From contig NC_083562.1 in NCBI RefSeq assembly GCF_019925205.1, positions 29,078,001 through 29,142,000 on the forward strand: 64,000 nt of DNA, read 5' to 3'. The translations under genes and the position numbers were made by a program. Source of the DNA: Metopolophium dirhodum. Taxonomy: Eukaryota > Arthropoda > Insecta > Hemiptera > Aphididae. The notes under the pieces are model-generated. The model was not told the origin of the DNA. It did not search any database and was given only the letters and a program-made list of their open reading frames with translations. Of this stretch, positions 1 to 13,260 are shown piece by piece; position 1 is the stretch's first letter, and every line of letters begins with the position of its first letter.

Positions 1-253
1 TATTTAAAGGAAGTGGCATAGATGATTGACTTACGTGCGCCGGTATAACATATATGTACGAGTAACAGCATACTGCCGTTTTCTCCCACATAAACACCCC
101 ACTATATATATTTATTACGCTTGAATCATGTAATAAAAATAAAAACATTTATAGGGTATTTCAACGTCAAAATTGGTCAGAAGATTTTGTATACAGACCA
201 ACAGTAAAAAAGACACGAAATAAGAAATGGCTATGAAACATGACTAACAGTAG

Positions 254-475
254 AACCTGATATCAGTGTACTTATTCAGGAAAAATGTAGCAATTAAATT
301 AGAAGTGCTAAAAAACAATGAATCACTGAGCAAAACCAATAAACCAGCAGAGCTACAAAAAGTAGATAGAGAGAATGTTCTAAATACTTTACATGAATTT
401 ATAATGCAAATAAAATCATCCCATATAAAAACAGATATTTTTGGCAGATTCCGATGTGAGTTCAAAAAGGGGTAA
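254..475 (+). pseudogene. Possible relic of a coding exon, unrecognised
   Basis: An open stretch follows an in-frame stop at 251-253 and ends in tandem stop codons just after ...CEFKKG. It encodes about 73 residues rich in Lys, Glu and Asn that read like a charged helical segment (for example AELQKVDRENVLNTLHEF). I do not recognise the family. There is no ATG near its beginning and no obvious splice acceptor, so if real it is a piece of a retrocopy or a transposon ORF. Chance is a serious alternative in such AT-rich sequence. Confidence 0.2.
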
Positions 476-479
476 TAAT

Positions 480-895
480 CAACTATTTACTATATCATTA
501 TCCATAGGTCCATACCATCAGACAACTCGCACTATGAGTATAAACAAAAACTTCACTTGGCGTTCATTGACTTTGAACAAGAAATAAATAGGCAATAGTT
601 ACAGAAAACTTTGATATGTTTTGATGTTCAAAAAAAATATAAATTTAATCAAAATGTACTCGTGAATAATATTTTAAATCGTTAAAAAACTAAGTAAAAG
701 AACAACTTGACCTATTTGGCTAATTTATTTTAAATTTTTGTAACAGTCCGAATAAGGTTTTACTGAAAAAAAAATTGGAAAAATTGTCCTGAAAATTGGA
801 AATTTCGGTAAAAATTGAAAGTGCTTTTTTGAATGACTGAGCCTCAACTATGATAGCGAGAGACTTAAACATTTGGGTGGTATACCTTTGAAGCA
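480..895. other. AT-rich stretch, nothing recognised
   Basis: No coding potential, hairpin or repeat stood out between the possible relic and the target duplication of the next element. It contains several A and T runs only. Confidence 0.6.
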
Positions 896-903
896 TTGTA
901 CCT

Positions 904-1577
904 AGGGTTTTAAAATTTCATGAAATTTATTTTCTTTAAATATTTCATTTTGATGAAAAATAAAAATCAAATGTTTATTATACCTAAAAGTTTATAGTCG
1001 TCAACTTCTAAGTGAATATTTTTAAAAGTTGGTTTATTGTATGAAACAAAGAAAATATATTAACATATAATTATACATACGTAACAGTGTAGTAAATACA
1101 TATAATTTATAAGTTGTTTAACAAATCTATAATAGTTATAATAAACTGTATATGATCTAAGTATTAAATTTAGTATTTACTTTATAATTACTGCAAATAC
1201 ACTATTATTTCATTCATTGTTGGAATTGACTTCAACTTTATTTCAAACCATTATCTTTTGGATCGCTGATATACAACAATATTTTAAAACTCATGTAAAA
1301 AATGTTTTTATTCTCAAAATAATGCCAGGGATATATAATATAGAATATACAAATATGAAATAATAAATCAACAAAAATAATTTGTTTTTCTTTAATTCTA
1401 AGTGTGTAATCAATTTATTGTTTCTAATCATCTATAAACTACAATCGAACACGTTTAAAACAAGAAAAAATATTTTTCATAATTTCATTGAAATATTTCA
1501 AGAACAGTGAAATTTTCAATTTTGAAATATTTCAGTTGAAAAATTTCAAGTGAAATATTTAAAATTTAGAACCCTAA
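904..1577. mobile_element. hAT-like non-autonomous element, gaaatatttca-rich interior
   Basis: The left end reads agggttttaaaattt and the right end, read on the other strand, ttagggttctaaatttt, an imperfect terminal inverted repeat. The flanks are ttgtacct (896-903) and ctgtacct (1578-1585), an 8-bp duplication with one mismatch, as expected for hAT insertions. The ends are packed with iterations of gaaatattt/aaatttca in both orientations (about 918-960 and 1490-1560). There is no transposase frame. The left terminus may have lost one or two bases, since the right end has an extra tt. Confidence 0.55.
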
Positions 1578-3960
1578 CTGTACCTCGTATAAGGGTGCAC
1601 TAAATCATATTATCAAAAAATCAAAATCGTACAATTTTTTTTAACAATATTTTTCAATAACGCAGCTCAACAAACCAACCTGTATAATAAATAATAATAT
1701 ATTATACGTAAAACGATCTTTTGCAAAATTTAATATGTCCGTCGGCATATTTAATCACTGTAGGAATTGTTTTTAATCGAATATCGTCCCCGCGCATACC
1801 TAAATAACTCTATTGTATGGGTAACCTAACCTAGTTGGATTAACAAAACGATTATAAATCAGAATTACAGGGCTCTTGTACACCACACACATGTCACATA
1901 CCTATATGATATAAATGTATATATATATATATAATAATATAAGTGTATACGTCAATCTCGGTAATATACGAACACTATATATTATAATATTTTGTATGAG
2001 TTGGACTAGACGCACGCCTACATTTTATTTTTTCGACCGGTTTCAACCGTCATAAAATCGCAACACAGTTGTACACGCCATAAAGTACTGCGAAAAAAAA
2101 TCGTACACGTCGTATATTATCATGTAGACATTTAGGTACCTGCAGGTACGTATATAATATAATTGCGCCAAAACTGATGCAGTGCACTCAGTGCAGAGAC
2201 GTACGCCACACATATTATACGCACCAAAGTATATTATAGGTATATAGGTACGAATAATTATGTTATTAATTTATCCCCGAGCGATGGTTTTCGATTTTTA
2301 TTTTTATACCATATAATTGTTACATGCATATAAGCTTACAATTTCGGAGACCTCGTAAAAAAATATCCGATTCGACCGTGACCGGTGAGATCTTTTTTAT
2401 TTATTTTTTATCACGAAAATGTCAAATGGCGCGTTACCCGCGTAGTGTGCAGGCTACATAAAACAATTTCACCTGCTCCCGCCCGCTGCAGCGCATCGTC
2501 AGTATTACACCGGCGATGGCCTCAGAGATATAAGCGAACATAATACACCATCTAATTCCGTAGTGTTGTGTATAAATGGTCTCCGTGAATACGGACCGAA
2601 CGGAAAATTAGCCATTTATAATTTAAGCGCGTTCGTTTAGCAGAAATTAAACGGGTACACCGTGAAACGAATGGCGCACGTAGAAAGATTTATGTATTTA
2701 TCGCGTATATATTATAAATTATTATAATACAACAAAATATATATATTATTATTATGATAATAGCAATAACCATAAACGTAGACGTACGAGGTTGCACTGT
2801 TGCGCGTTAAATGGATCATAATATATTATAATAAGCCGCATTGTTTTAAGTGTGCCGCCGCCATTGGTGACATTTCGATGCACTTAAATTTCTAAAGGTA
2901 ATTGTTACTGTTGGTCGCATGCGTATATATAGGTATGTCGTACGACATACAAGTCATGTAGACGGATAAGGTCAAACTGCAAATATTTTAGTCTAATTGC
3001 ATTCTTGGGTTGAAAAAGGTAATGTCCACTCTGTATGTCCAAAATTAAAAATTTTGTAATAGCTGACCAAAAGCGCAAATAAATATTTTTTTTTTAATTA
3101 TATTATACTATATGTTTAAAAGCATTTTCATTAATTTACTCGATTAGGATGAACAATGAAGATATGAATTATGAGATTTAAAATTAGTAATATCAATAAG
3201 CGCATTCTAAAACGTATAAAATAACTAAAATACATAGGTAGTTCTAATAATAGTACCTAATGGCTAATAGTTTGTTACATATGATCCTATAATGTTTTCA
3301 ATAAATTGTTAAATTATTATTTTATTTTAAAAATATCCACATAATGTAATAGGTACTATGCACTATGCAGCCTGGCTAATTTTTTTTTATCACGAACCAA
3401 CTACCTTTATCTGAGAAAATCACTTCTCCAGAATAACCACATGCATATAACACATTTTCAGATACTATTTTTTTTTGGAAATTTCGAGCATAACTTCAAA
3501 ACGCATTTTTTCTCGGAATTGAGACCTTGACCAATGAATTCCTTTGATCCTCTAGTTAGGAAATTCAGCTACGAAAATTACTGAGCCGTTTTTGGAAAAA
3601 ATGTACAGACACACACACGTGGGTAATATCAATTTCTACGGCCACCAAAATAAAATTGTTCAAATTCTTTTTGAGCGGATCGTTTGTGCAATTATTGCTC
3701 AGTTGATAGTATAGGAGTACAGGACACATTAGGAATCTGGAAATTGTTTTCAGGCCATCAAAATTGCCGACGTCGGTAAAAACCAATGAACAAATATTAT
3801 AAATTACAACGCTAGAACGTATAGTATTAACGGTTTTTACGTTTTTTTCTTGTCTGCATCTGGATAAAATTTTCCGTGGGCCGCCATTCGGTGACCTCTG
3901 GTACAGGATATTGTAAGTATATATAAGTACTCGTGTGAAAGCAAGCATACAACTGTATGC
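1578..3960. other. Non-coding, CpG-rich patch at 1770-2900
   Basis: No gene is supported. Between about 1770 and 2900 CpG dinucleotides are much denser than around it, with GC-rich pieces such as the one near 2465-2520. Such patches in an AT-rich insect genome can mark promoter or enhancer sequence, but no core promoter or exon could be assigned. The rest is AT-rich with short TA runs. Confidence 0.45.
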
Positions 3961-3990
3961 AAGTAATATCGTTTTGTTCAGAATTGTACC

Positions 3991-4009
3991 GGGGGGGGGA
4001 GGGGGGGGG
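3991..4009. repeat. Poly-G tract
   Basis: Nine G, one A, then nine G. It is directly visible and prone to slippage, so its length may be a sequencing or assembly uncertainty. Confidence 0.9.
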
Positions 4010-5100
4010 TAAAGGAAGTAAAGCTTTGTAATATAAGACTTATCATATAAGACTTTAACTGTCGACCCGAAGCGAAGTCTAACCTAACTCGAGTTATTCA
4101 GGAGACAACCCTTTGCGATCTCGACTATACCTGACCGAAAACTTATTATACGACTATAACTTCTATATACGGACGGACGTACCTAAGTACGTATACGCGC
4201 ACCTGTGCGCCCGTGAGAACTCGCCACTAAAGACAGACAGACAGACAGTAGTTTGCGTGCGTGTATGTGTGTCTGTAATGGACTGGTCGGATTCCACGGC
4301 CGTCATCGCACCGCCGCTTACCTATATTATGTACCTATATATACATTTATAGTGTGTGTGTGTGTGTGTGTACGGGCGGCAAACAGCAGCAGCAGCAGCA
4401 TCGGCGGAGGGCAGGTGCGCATCAAGTCGAACATGATTTTATTTTTTCATTCCTTCTACCGAATCGTTTTTTATGGTATGCCCGTGACTCACGCGTTCTA
4501 TACGTATATACTCCTTTGATTTGATATTTTTTTTAACTCTGCTATTAGTGATGTATGTGCTGCAGTGTGTGTGCATCGTAACGACGGGGCCACCGCACCG
4601 CTTTAAGTAAAACGATACACACACCGTAAAACCCGACAAAACGGTATTGTGTAATGGTAATAATGTATTAATGTGTGTGTGTGTGTGATGAAAGGGAAAA
4701 AACTTGCCGAGCGAGCCGAGAAGGGGTTTGACAAAATTAAATACGAGGTATTTCTCTTTTTTGACCCCTATTATGGGTATGCTTAAATATACAAGTATAA
4801 GCAGGTATATACTTACTTATGGGTACTGCACGCATAGGTACCTATATAACGTTAACGTCGTTTTTTTCGGACCGCACAGGTGTCGGCGGAGACTGTACCG
4901 GTATACGTAAACGACCGAATTCCACGACGTGGTCTCTCTCGAGTTTTGTTTTTCGTTAAATGTAAAAATAATAGTCGTTAGTCCAGGGCCAGCTAGGTCG
5001 TCGAATTCCATGTGATTACTCATGTGATGAGATACATAATATTAAACTATACAGTAGTACCGTGTTACACATATCGGGAAACGAGTCCTTCGACTAAATA
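4010..5100. other. CpG-rich non-coding block with GT microsatellites
   Basis: This stretch has dense CpG, a cagacagacagacag run near 4232-4247, a (TG)10 array at 4352-4371, a cagcagcag run near 4384-4399 and a further GT array at 4672-4687. Several short overlapping frames on both strands arise from these repeats and none looks like a protein. The composition fits a regulatory or 5' UTR region, without proof. Confidence 0.4.
4352..4371. repeat. (TG)n microsatellite
   Basis: Ten uninterrupted TG units, directly visible. Confidence 0.95.
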
Positions 5101-8100
5101 CATAGAACATGATATGATGGCCACATACACATGAATCCATGATAAGTAAAATTGTAAAGACGTTTTATTAAAAGAGATGTATAAAGTATAATCGTATTTT
5201 ATATTAATGAATTGTTGTGATTATACAGCATGTGGTGTAGTAAAACATTTGAGACATTTTTGGCGTCAGGGTAAATTAATTATGTATTATCGGTGTAAAT
5301 TATTGGTACATAAAATATAAACATATAGGTAATTCAAATATTCAATGACAAATATAACTAAATTTCTAAGGTTTGACACTTTCCTATCCGTTAAGTGATG
5401 GAAGACGGATATAATATAATAACTTGGGCTGAGTTCTTCTGGTTTTCAAATATTTATCTAGAAAGGTCGCAGAACAATACGAATGATGTATACATCAGAT
5501 TCATAAGACAATAAGCAGGCTATATTTATATTTTATTCTGCATATTTTGTCGTAATTGCATATAAATTCATATTTGAGTATATTAGACAAATTAAGAGAA
5601 TGTAGGTAAGTATTAGCATTGATTATACATAGTATGTATAATCAATGGTATTAGGTACACATTTCAACATTACCTATTAGATATTATAATTATATATAGC
5701 ATATAACAATCTGTGTAAGATTATTATTTTCTAAATGTGTACCTACCTATATAATTATACAATATAAATATTGTCAGTTAGGTAGGTACCTAATTCATCT
5801 ATCTGGTCGATAACACCGTGACGTGTGTAGGAAGCAAACTTAAGTTTTCCGTAATAACCATCGCGTTAGAAGAAAATGAGAAAAAGATGAAAGCAAATGT
5901 TTTCAAAGATTTCATTGATTGTGATATCATTTTTTTTTCATATACATATTACAATCAAGGTAGTGTATTTTACGTTTTACATTTTTTTAGGGCATATTTT
6001 AAGTGCATGATATTTATTGTTTTTTTATAAATGCGTAAGTGCATACATATTTTGAGATTTTTAAGTACTAGAACTCAACCCTAATACAAATTATTATAAT
6101 TTGTAACGTACGAAACAATGACGATGCAACAACGGCTTCCGATAAGTAAATATGATGTAGGTGTGTAACGTTTTAAACGTAATGTTTTGTTGATATTATA
6201 ATATTATCGAATCGTGCCGGAAATGAATATTTCGATCCGTCGCCGCGAAGACTTCACAATTTTTGGTTTGAATAATTATAATAATAATAATAATAATTCA
6301 TAAGGCGGTCGTGATTTACAATATTATAATATGATATACGCAGTGCATAGCTATTTATGTTGTTGTGTGCAATGCGGTCTGTAGACGGACGACGGATGCT
6401 TTATGTCGGCGGCGAGTCGGTGTCTTTCAAATAGATAGGTATTTTGAGTATATAGGTATATACCAACTACTACTATATACGTATATTAACTCGCCTGCAC
6501 GGTCCACAATATGTTGTCTTGTGCTATATTATTATTATCATTAAATATGTTACTCCTATATAATAGTATTATATGTACCAGCTATGCTACCTTTGATACG
6601 TATATTATATTATGTAGAGGCGGCGCGTGAGAAATTTCATCGGCAAGACTGCTGCACGTGCTTATTGGATAGGAAAAAAATGTTAATGAAAAGAAATTAA
6701 TTTCCCATCTGCCGGTCATCCTTTGTGTGCTTATAGTCTTCGTTCGATTTTAAACCCTAGATATCTAAACATATTTATATATGCGACTTAAATTCAACGC
6801 GTTTTTATTGCTATTAAAATCTGGAAAAACGTTGATACGAAAAAATTATCGATGCAGATACTTATTCAAAATCGTTTCTCAATAGTCAATAGATTCAAGT
6901 TTTTAATGGGTTTTTTAATTCTGATATTTCCTGGTAGACCATCCATCATAGCTTATGTTGAAAATTGGTCAAGCAAGCAATTTGTTCTTCAGTATACAAG
7001 TGAAGTCAATGTATTTTGTTTACACCGGCAACCAGTATAATAAATTATAATAAATATACGTTCATTTTTTTATTCCTATTCGACAGTACCTATTTATTTT
7101 TTATCAGGTTGAATTATCAAATTCAATACCTACATAATAATGCAAATAATTAAATACCTTAGAATAAAACTTATATTTATTGTTATTTTTTTCAACGAAT
7201 AAATATAATATTGTACAACGCTCCGTTTTGTTGAGCCTATCCCTGACTCCTATGTAAGCCCTCTTGAAAATGCAAAAATTTTAGAAATTGGCTTCGACTG
7301 CTTCGAAGTTTCACATCCTAGAGTATATAGGACACACATACGCATCATTTTACATTAATAAATGAATTGTTATACATACAATAGTATAATACAACTTTAA
7401 TAGTCGTCTATAATAATCTATATGTAATATTTTACAGAAATACTGCCGACCACAGCATTTATATGCACAAATTATATAGGTATATGATATATATTTAAGG
7501 ATATGTACCTATATATATATATAGTCCCAAGGCCGCGAGTTGGACGAAAAACATTATTGAAATAAAATTTAATGTTCTATATACGTACATAATATATATT
7601 ATATATTATGGTGTAATATAGCTGCGGTATTATAATAATATGTAATAGTATGGTCGCGCCGTGTATCGGGGTCTCGTTTGCTGAATTTTTAATACGACAT
7701 ACAATTTGGTAGGTATATAGGTACCCGGGGCAAATGTAAAAAAAAATCTTTTTCGAAAACGAGTTAGGCGGGTTATCCGATTTCAAAGCAAAACAGTACC
7801 GGACCCGGTGGTGGCGGTGATGGTTTCATAAATATATTATGATATACATTGCATTATATGCAGCATTTATTACAATACCTATTATATATATACTAAACGT
7901 GGGTATGTAAAAACCTATAAATATTATGAGTGGTACAATTTTTTTAATTTCTGCTCATTTTTTTGGTTATATTTTTACGCAAATACACTACATACCGAAC
8001 GTGTCGTTTTAGATGTTTTGGACTCATGCAGCCGTTCGCGTCAGACGAAATTGTTTTTTGGCTTATAATATAATAGGTTCCTAATATTCTTTTTTTTCAA

Positions 8101-9100
8101 CTCGCTCTTGTGTGGTCAAATCGAATGAGAAATATTTCCACAAGGTCAAGATTTCCTCCCCTACTCCCCATCCAACTTCCGACGACGACCACCGCATTCC
8201 GATTCGAAAGGGGGACAGATATTTAGGTTTAAAATAGGTATAAGGAAGAAAATACCAAAAGCGTTGTTGACGTAAACAGGCCCGTAACAATTAGGAATAA
8301 AATCGACCAATCAACTAGATAAATATATGTATTATAATATACAGTTTGTTTTATTTAAATAACCATATACGATCCAGGTGATACACCAAACCCATAATGT
8401 GAATATAAAGTGTCCGATTAAGTATGTTTAATATGTGTTGTCAAACTATAATACCACTTGAACAAATGTTATAGTCCATATGTTATTTTCTAATCGAGCC
8501 TTAATTATTGGTTAAATTATTTTATTATTGCTGTGGTGTGTGACACATGCAGGACTTAATTGAAAACAAAAATCATTAGACTATACAAAAATACGTATTA
8601 TGATATTATATACCCTGCGGGAGAAGTCTGTTGGCATCGGAGCACTATGAGTCATAAATATACTTAAGTATATAATAACGTTTTTACTGAAAAATTAAAT
8701 CATTTGTTACAAAATTAAAACGCAGTGAAAAAAACAAAACAAAAACTTAAATTATGGTATATTAGTTATTTTATCTTTCAAAACGCAACTATCGTAAGTC
8801 GGTTCTATTTATTATTATATAAGGAGGGAAGGACGTCATAAATTGTATATTTGATTTTGAGAAAGTCACTAATTTCATTTGATTTTTAACGTGTGGTCGA
8901 GTGGTACCTAAAAGGTAAAAACGTATACGTCCCGAGTGAACTGTACAATCTGCAGAGATATTATATTTTTTAGCTTATAAAATGGTCAGGCAAAATTGTA
9001 GGAACCCTAGGAAAGTATACGGATTATATAGATATATAAGTACACGAATCTTAGAAACTCTATCAGAGGCAGTTGTAGGTGCCTATCCTATTTTCAAAGA
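5100..9100. other. AT-rich stretch, no gene seen
   Basis: I see scattered TA and AAT runs (for example 6268-6297) and an old poly-T rich background. A CpG-richer spot lies at 6215-6420 and another near 8130-8280. No frame has plausible protein composition and no inverted-repeat element was found. Confidence 0.5.
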
Positions 9101-9898
9101 TGATATTGTAAAATGGTAATAGTTCGTCGGCCGTCTCAAGTCTATAATATTGTCGGAAAACGTTTTTCCTGCTAACGTTATCACGGATAAAGGAGAAGCG
9201 CCTTCCGAATGGATAAAACGTACGTATCCTTGAAAAAACAACTACCTAAATATCCAATGCGACAGCTTTTTATTTGTTTAAGATTTCTTCACGATTGTGA
9301 AGATTTTATAGCACGGCATAATATAATAATATACACATAAATAATACGCACAATAGTCTATTATTATTGTTATTATTATCAGGTAAGCACAATGAAACCA
9401 TAATAATATATTATTTTATTACACTATTTGTATATTGTACCTATGTTAAACGCTATTATATTATACGGTAAACAAAGCAGCGGATATGGTAGGCATGATG
9501 ACGACGTGTTGATGTGTATAAATAATTAAATAATATTATTATACATTACCATTATTTTCGTTCGCCAGATTATCGAGTCTTTATAATATTATGGATTATA
9601 GATATTACATTATAGTCTGCAGGACGTATGTTTTACCCGCAGAAATCAATGGCACAGGCACCTGCGGCCACATTTCCGTATATTATTGTACTATATTATA
9701 TTATATTTTATTGTCTCGCCCGCAAGAAAATCGTTTCGAAAAGAAATACGAAAAATAAAAAATACCGAAAACAATCGTCCGGATGAGACCATAATAGCAT
9801 AATGTTGTACCTTGCAGCAGTGCGCCGCCGCCGATCTCCCGCCGCTGCCGAACGGCGCGCGGACGGGTTTATACATTTTTTTCTATTTACTAATCGAT

Positions 9899-9925
9899 TA
9901 TTATTATTATTATTATTATTATTAT
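9899..9925. repeat. (TTA)n microsatellite
   Basis: About nine TTA units, directly visible. Confidence 0.95.
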
Positions 9926-10047
9926 GCATACGTACCCGCGCACTGTCGATTAATCGACATAGTAGATCTATTAATCAATCAAGAGGTTCCGGCGGGAAAA
10001 AAACATAATAATAATAATATGACTATAAATTATTGTACGCAACGGCC

Positions 10048-10065
10048 GTCGTCGTCGTCGTCGTC
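10048..10065. repeat. (GTC)6 microsatellite
   Basis: Six GTC units in a GC-rich setting, directly visible. Confidence 0.9.
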
Positions 10066-10594
10066 AAACGTTAAATTATTAGCGGTCAGTTCGTATACCT
10101 GTACGTGTGTGTGTGTACAGATTAACCTTTTGTGTTTAACGCATATTGTGGCAATAGTTGTCTAGAACAGAAGATAATAATGCGTATATATGTATATATA
10201 TATTTAGGAGTGGCGAGGAGCAACCCCCTACCCCTCACTATCCGTTAGCGTCATTGCAGCAGCGTCTAAGACTTTGGCTCGTTTACAGCATACGATATCC
10301 ATCGAATCGAGACCGTTCGCACATTGATTAATTTGTTCTCTGCGCGCCTCTGCTGTACCCACATAATATAATATAATATACCTGCAAAAAAAAAAATAAA
10401 TACACACGACCGGACCATTAATCATTTGACCAAAACTCGTGATCAGATGCGTGCAATACAAATAATATCATACACATATTATTATAACAAACGATATGTT
10501 TTGTCGTTTCGAGTAGCTATATAATATTGTATATAGTAATAATATAGTGCCTCATCGGAGAAACAAAAATACATATTACGCACGTGTATATTAT

Positions 10595-10860
10595 TATATA
10601 CAGAGTGTTATATACCAATCATCATGCTCACTCCCCCATTTTCTTCAATAATGCAGTTATTAAAAATTTGATTTTTAGAATTTTTAAATATAGGTAGATA
10701 CTAAGAGACCATATTTTCAAACTCTCAAACTTTTGAACTCAATTTTTTTGTACTTGGAGTATTTTCTGTGGATTTAAAAACTTCTGTTTTTTTTTAACGA
10801 GAACTCGGATAATTTTTTTTTACATCAAAATTATCAACTAAATGAAAGATTACACAACAA
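10595..10860 (+). repeat. Dispersed repeat B, forward copy
   Basis: It begins around acagagtg and continues with caatcatcatgctcactc, followed by AT-rich sequence. The same order appears, diverged, on the opposite strand at 25260-25775 (caatcatcaagcattctcac on the minus strand). It is a degenerate copy of an interspersed family of unknown class. The right boundary is uncertain. Confidence 0.4.
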
Positions 10861-13020
10861 AATATCGAGTAAACAAGTGAAATTAAAATTAACACATGTA
10901 CAACACGCATCATCTATATATACGGTCAAAATAAAAATTTGAATTCGCGCGAAAAATGATCGGTATGAGACTTCGGAAACTGAAATGTTAGCATCGCTAT
11001 AGCTAGTGGGTATTTAAATTATAGACTTTCGATACATTTACACTATAATTCCACCGTATGCGATATTTTATCGTCGTTTTTTCCACAATATGATGTATAT
11101 ATATATAGAAGCTGCAGTATGGCGTTTCGATTCCCACATGTTTGCTGCCAGTTATTAGCTGCACCACACATATGCGTACCACAGCGAAGTCTTATTATAT
11201 TGTATATACTTCCTCCCGACGCCGACGCAGCAGCAGCAGTGGTGTTATGGATATTATTCGACTACACTAGCTCGCCAGCTATTCGACGAGCTAAAAACTA
11301 TAGCAGTTATTTTTTTTTTTTTTTTAATTTTACCAACGGATACAACAATATATAATATAATATATATTAGGAGGTACTTATATACATTATATTTATATCT
11401 ACCCCCGAGAGCCGATGGCCCAATGGGTTTCGGACTGCCGCGACACTACAGATGTTGTTAACTACAGTCACACACCTGTCCGATGCGAGTGTCTGTGTGT
11501 GTGCATATATAGACCAGCCGTCGTCATGTGTTTACCACCTTTGAACGACTGTTAATCGATTAAAAGTAAAAAAAAAAAATACAAAACACAACGATATTGT
11601 TATAATACCCAAAATATAATAATTATATAATGCATGCAACCCACGATCAAACAAGAATATATTACATTTTTATCCAGACCGTTGATAGAAGTATCTTTTA
11701 AACGTCCGTTGTTGCAATTATACGAAGCAGATGAATGGGCCATCATGCACGTGTCCGTCTTTACGGTTTATGGTCATATTACAGGAAACACGAAAAGTCC
11801 ATATTATACAGTAGTCAGTAGGACCTGGTATTCGCTTCGAAAATAACGAGGTCGTAATAATTTGAACATTTTAAAATGTACGTTTTTGTCACAGCGTCCA
11901 GACCATATAGGGACAAATAACTATACACATACATTTTTGGGGGCACAACAATTGTTAACACCCAACAAATATAACAGACTAATATTAGTTCTATCCATCC
12001 ATTCCAACTAATTAATCTTCATTCCTGCAGACTCTTTTAAAAAAATGTTAAATTAGATATGAAGTTTAGTGAATATTATTTATTTTTATATTATAATATG
12101 TAATAGCTGTCTAGTGTCTAATGAGCCTTTAAAGTTTAAAATAAAGAGTAATTATTCTCAAAAAAATCTGAATATTTTGTTCTTGACTGTGCCGTATTTA
12201 TTTCCTTTAATATAAACTATCCTTTCAATTTTCATGCATATACATTCTATACAAAATAATTTTGATGTTTCAAATCTGTCAGGCGTCCCGCGTTTTTTTA
12301 TATATGTAAATATGTAATAGATGTAAGGCGTTAAGCTATATATTATACATATGTTATAGATATAACACAATACTTATTACAATTTAATATCTTTGTAAAA
12401 ATTATGAATTATGGATTGGATTTTTGGGAGGAGCTAAATATCCTCAATCATCCACCCCTAGTTGCAAATATGGACGACGCAACTATACTGGGACGTGGTC
12501 GGAGTTTAGACGTAGAGTGATGACTTTCATGATATTCCACTATTCGCTGCAGGAAAAACGTACCCATACACCGTAATTTTTTTCCGTGTCAATCTGATAG
12601 TTCTAGAACACTTCTCGAATCAGGAATTCCATGATTGAAACTTGCATCTGTGCATACGCTGCCTGCAAAATGTTGCTGGAGATGATTTGTGTCACCAACT
12701 CTAATATAGTAATTTAAAGTTGAGATCGAGAAAAATATTAACTTAACTTAATTAAAAATAAACTGAGTAATTTATTTTTTAAATTATAACCATCCAGGTC
12801 ACACATATTTTGTTACTGTGCAACTTTCATTTATTTTGACTATCCGACTCTAGGTATTCTTCTTTATTGCACACTAGCTGTAATTGCAGTTTAGGCAATT
12901 ATATACACGTTTTTTCGTCAACTAAATGATTATATCAGGGAATATTTGTTTGTATTTATAATAAAGAGATACCTAACTCGTGAGTGCTGTTTCTCGTTTT
13001 GAAAACTTCCTAGGAACCTC
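10860..13020. other. Non-coding with CpG-rich patch 11100-11540
   Basis: The 11100-11540 part is CpG-rich and includes a poly-T tract at 11311-11325. Near 11413 tggcccaatgg resembles a Pol III A box, but no matching B box follows. The frame at 11634-11846 (70 codons, ends RTWYSLRK) has no recognisable domain. 11850-13020 is AT-rich with nothing identified. Confidence 0.4.
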
Positions 13021-13260
13021 TGAGGCGACTTAAGCAGACACGAGCGAGCCAATTCGATTCACACGGTGCAGACGGGTACACTCGATTGTGATCTCCAGCC
13101 GCGGCCACCTAACCTGAGCCTGCGGCTACAGTCACGTTTTTCTCGCGACCCGAACGCGTCTTGTTTAATATAGGTATATAATTCGTCTTTCAGCCTCCCT
13201 TTTTCTCTCTTATACACAAAGCCACCGCTACTTGGACATGTAGTAGGGTGCATAGATTAT
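13020..13260. other. GC-rich island, possible regulatory or exonic sequence
   Basis: A sharply bounded GC-rich piece contains Ser- and Arg-rich open frames on the minus strand that end within 65 codons. No domain, splice-site pair or promoter element could be fixed, so function is unknown. Confidence 0.3.

Larger units (their letters stand above)
9100..10590. other. CpG- and triplet-rich non-coding block
   Basis: GC-rich islands (9810-9870, 9975-10065) alternate with (TTA)n at 9899-9925, AAT repeats at 10005-10018 and a (GTC)6 array at 10048-10065. Overlapping short frames on both strands come from the triplet arrays, giving runs of Asn, Tyr, Leu or Ser, and are not convincing genes. Confidence 0.45.

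Noticed and set aside
9708..10165. Overlapping frames with poly-Asn, poly-Tyr or poly-Leu runs
   Set aside because: They are products of the (TTA)n and (GTC)n arrays; no start context, splice sites or domains.
11405..11510. tRNA- or SINE-like A box (tggcccaatgg)
   Set aside because: No B box of the ggttcgaatcc type at the right distance, no cloverleaf and no poly-A or repeat end.
11634..11846. 70-codon frame ending RTWYSLRK
   Set aside because: It reads a little like protein but has no family match I know, no splice context and no conserved motif.
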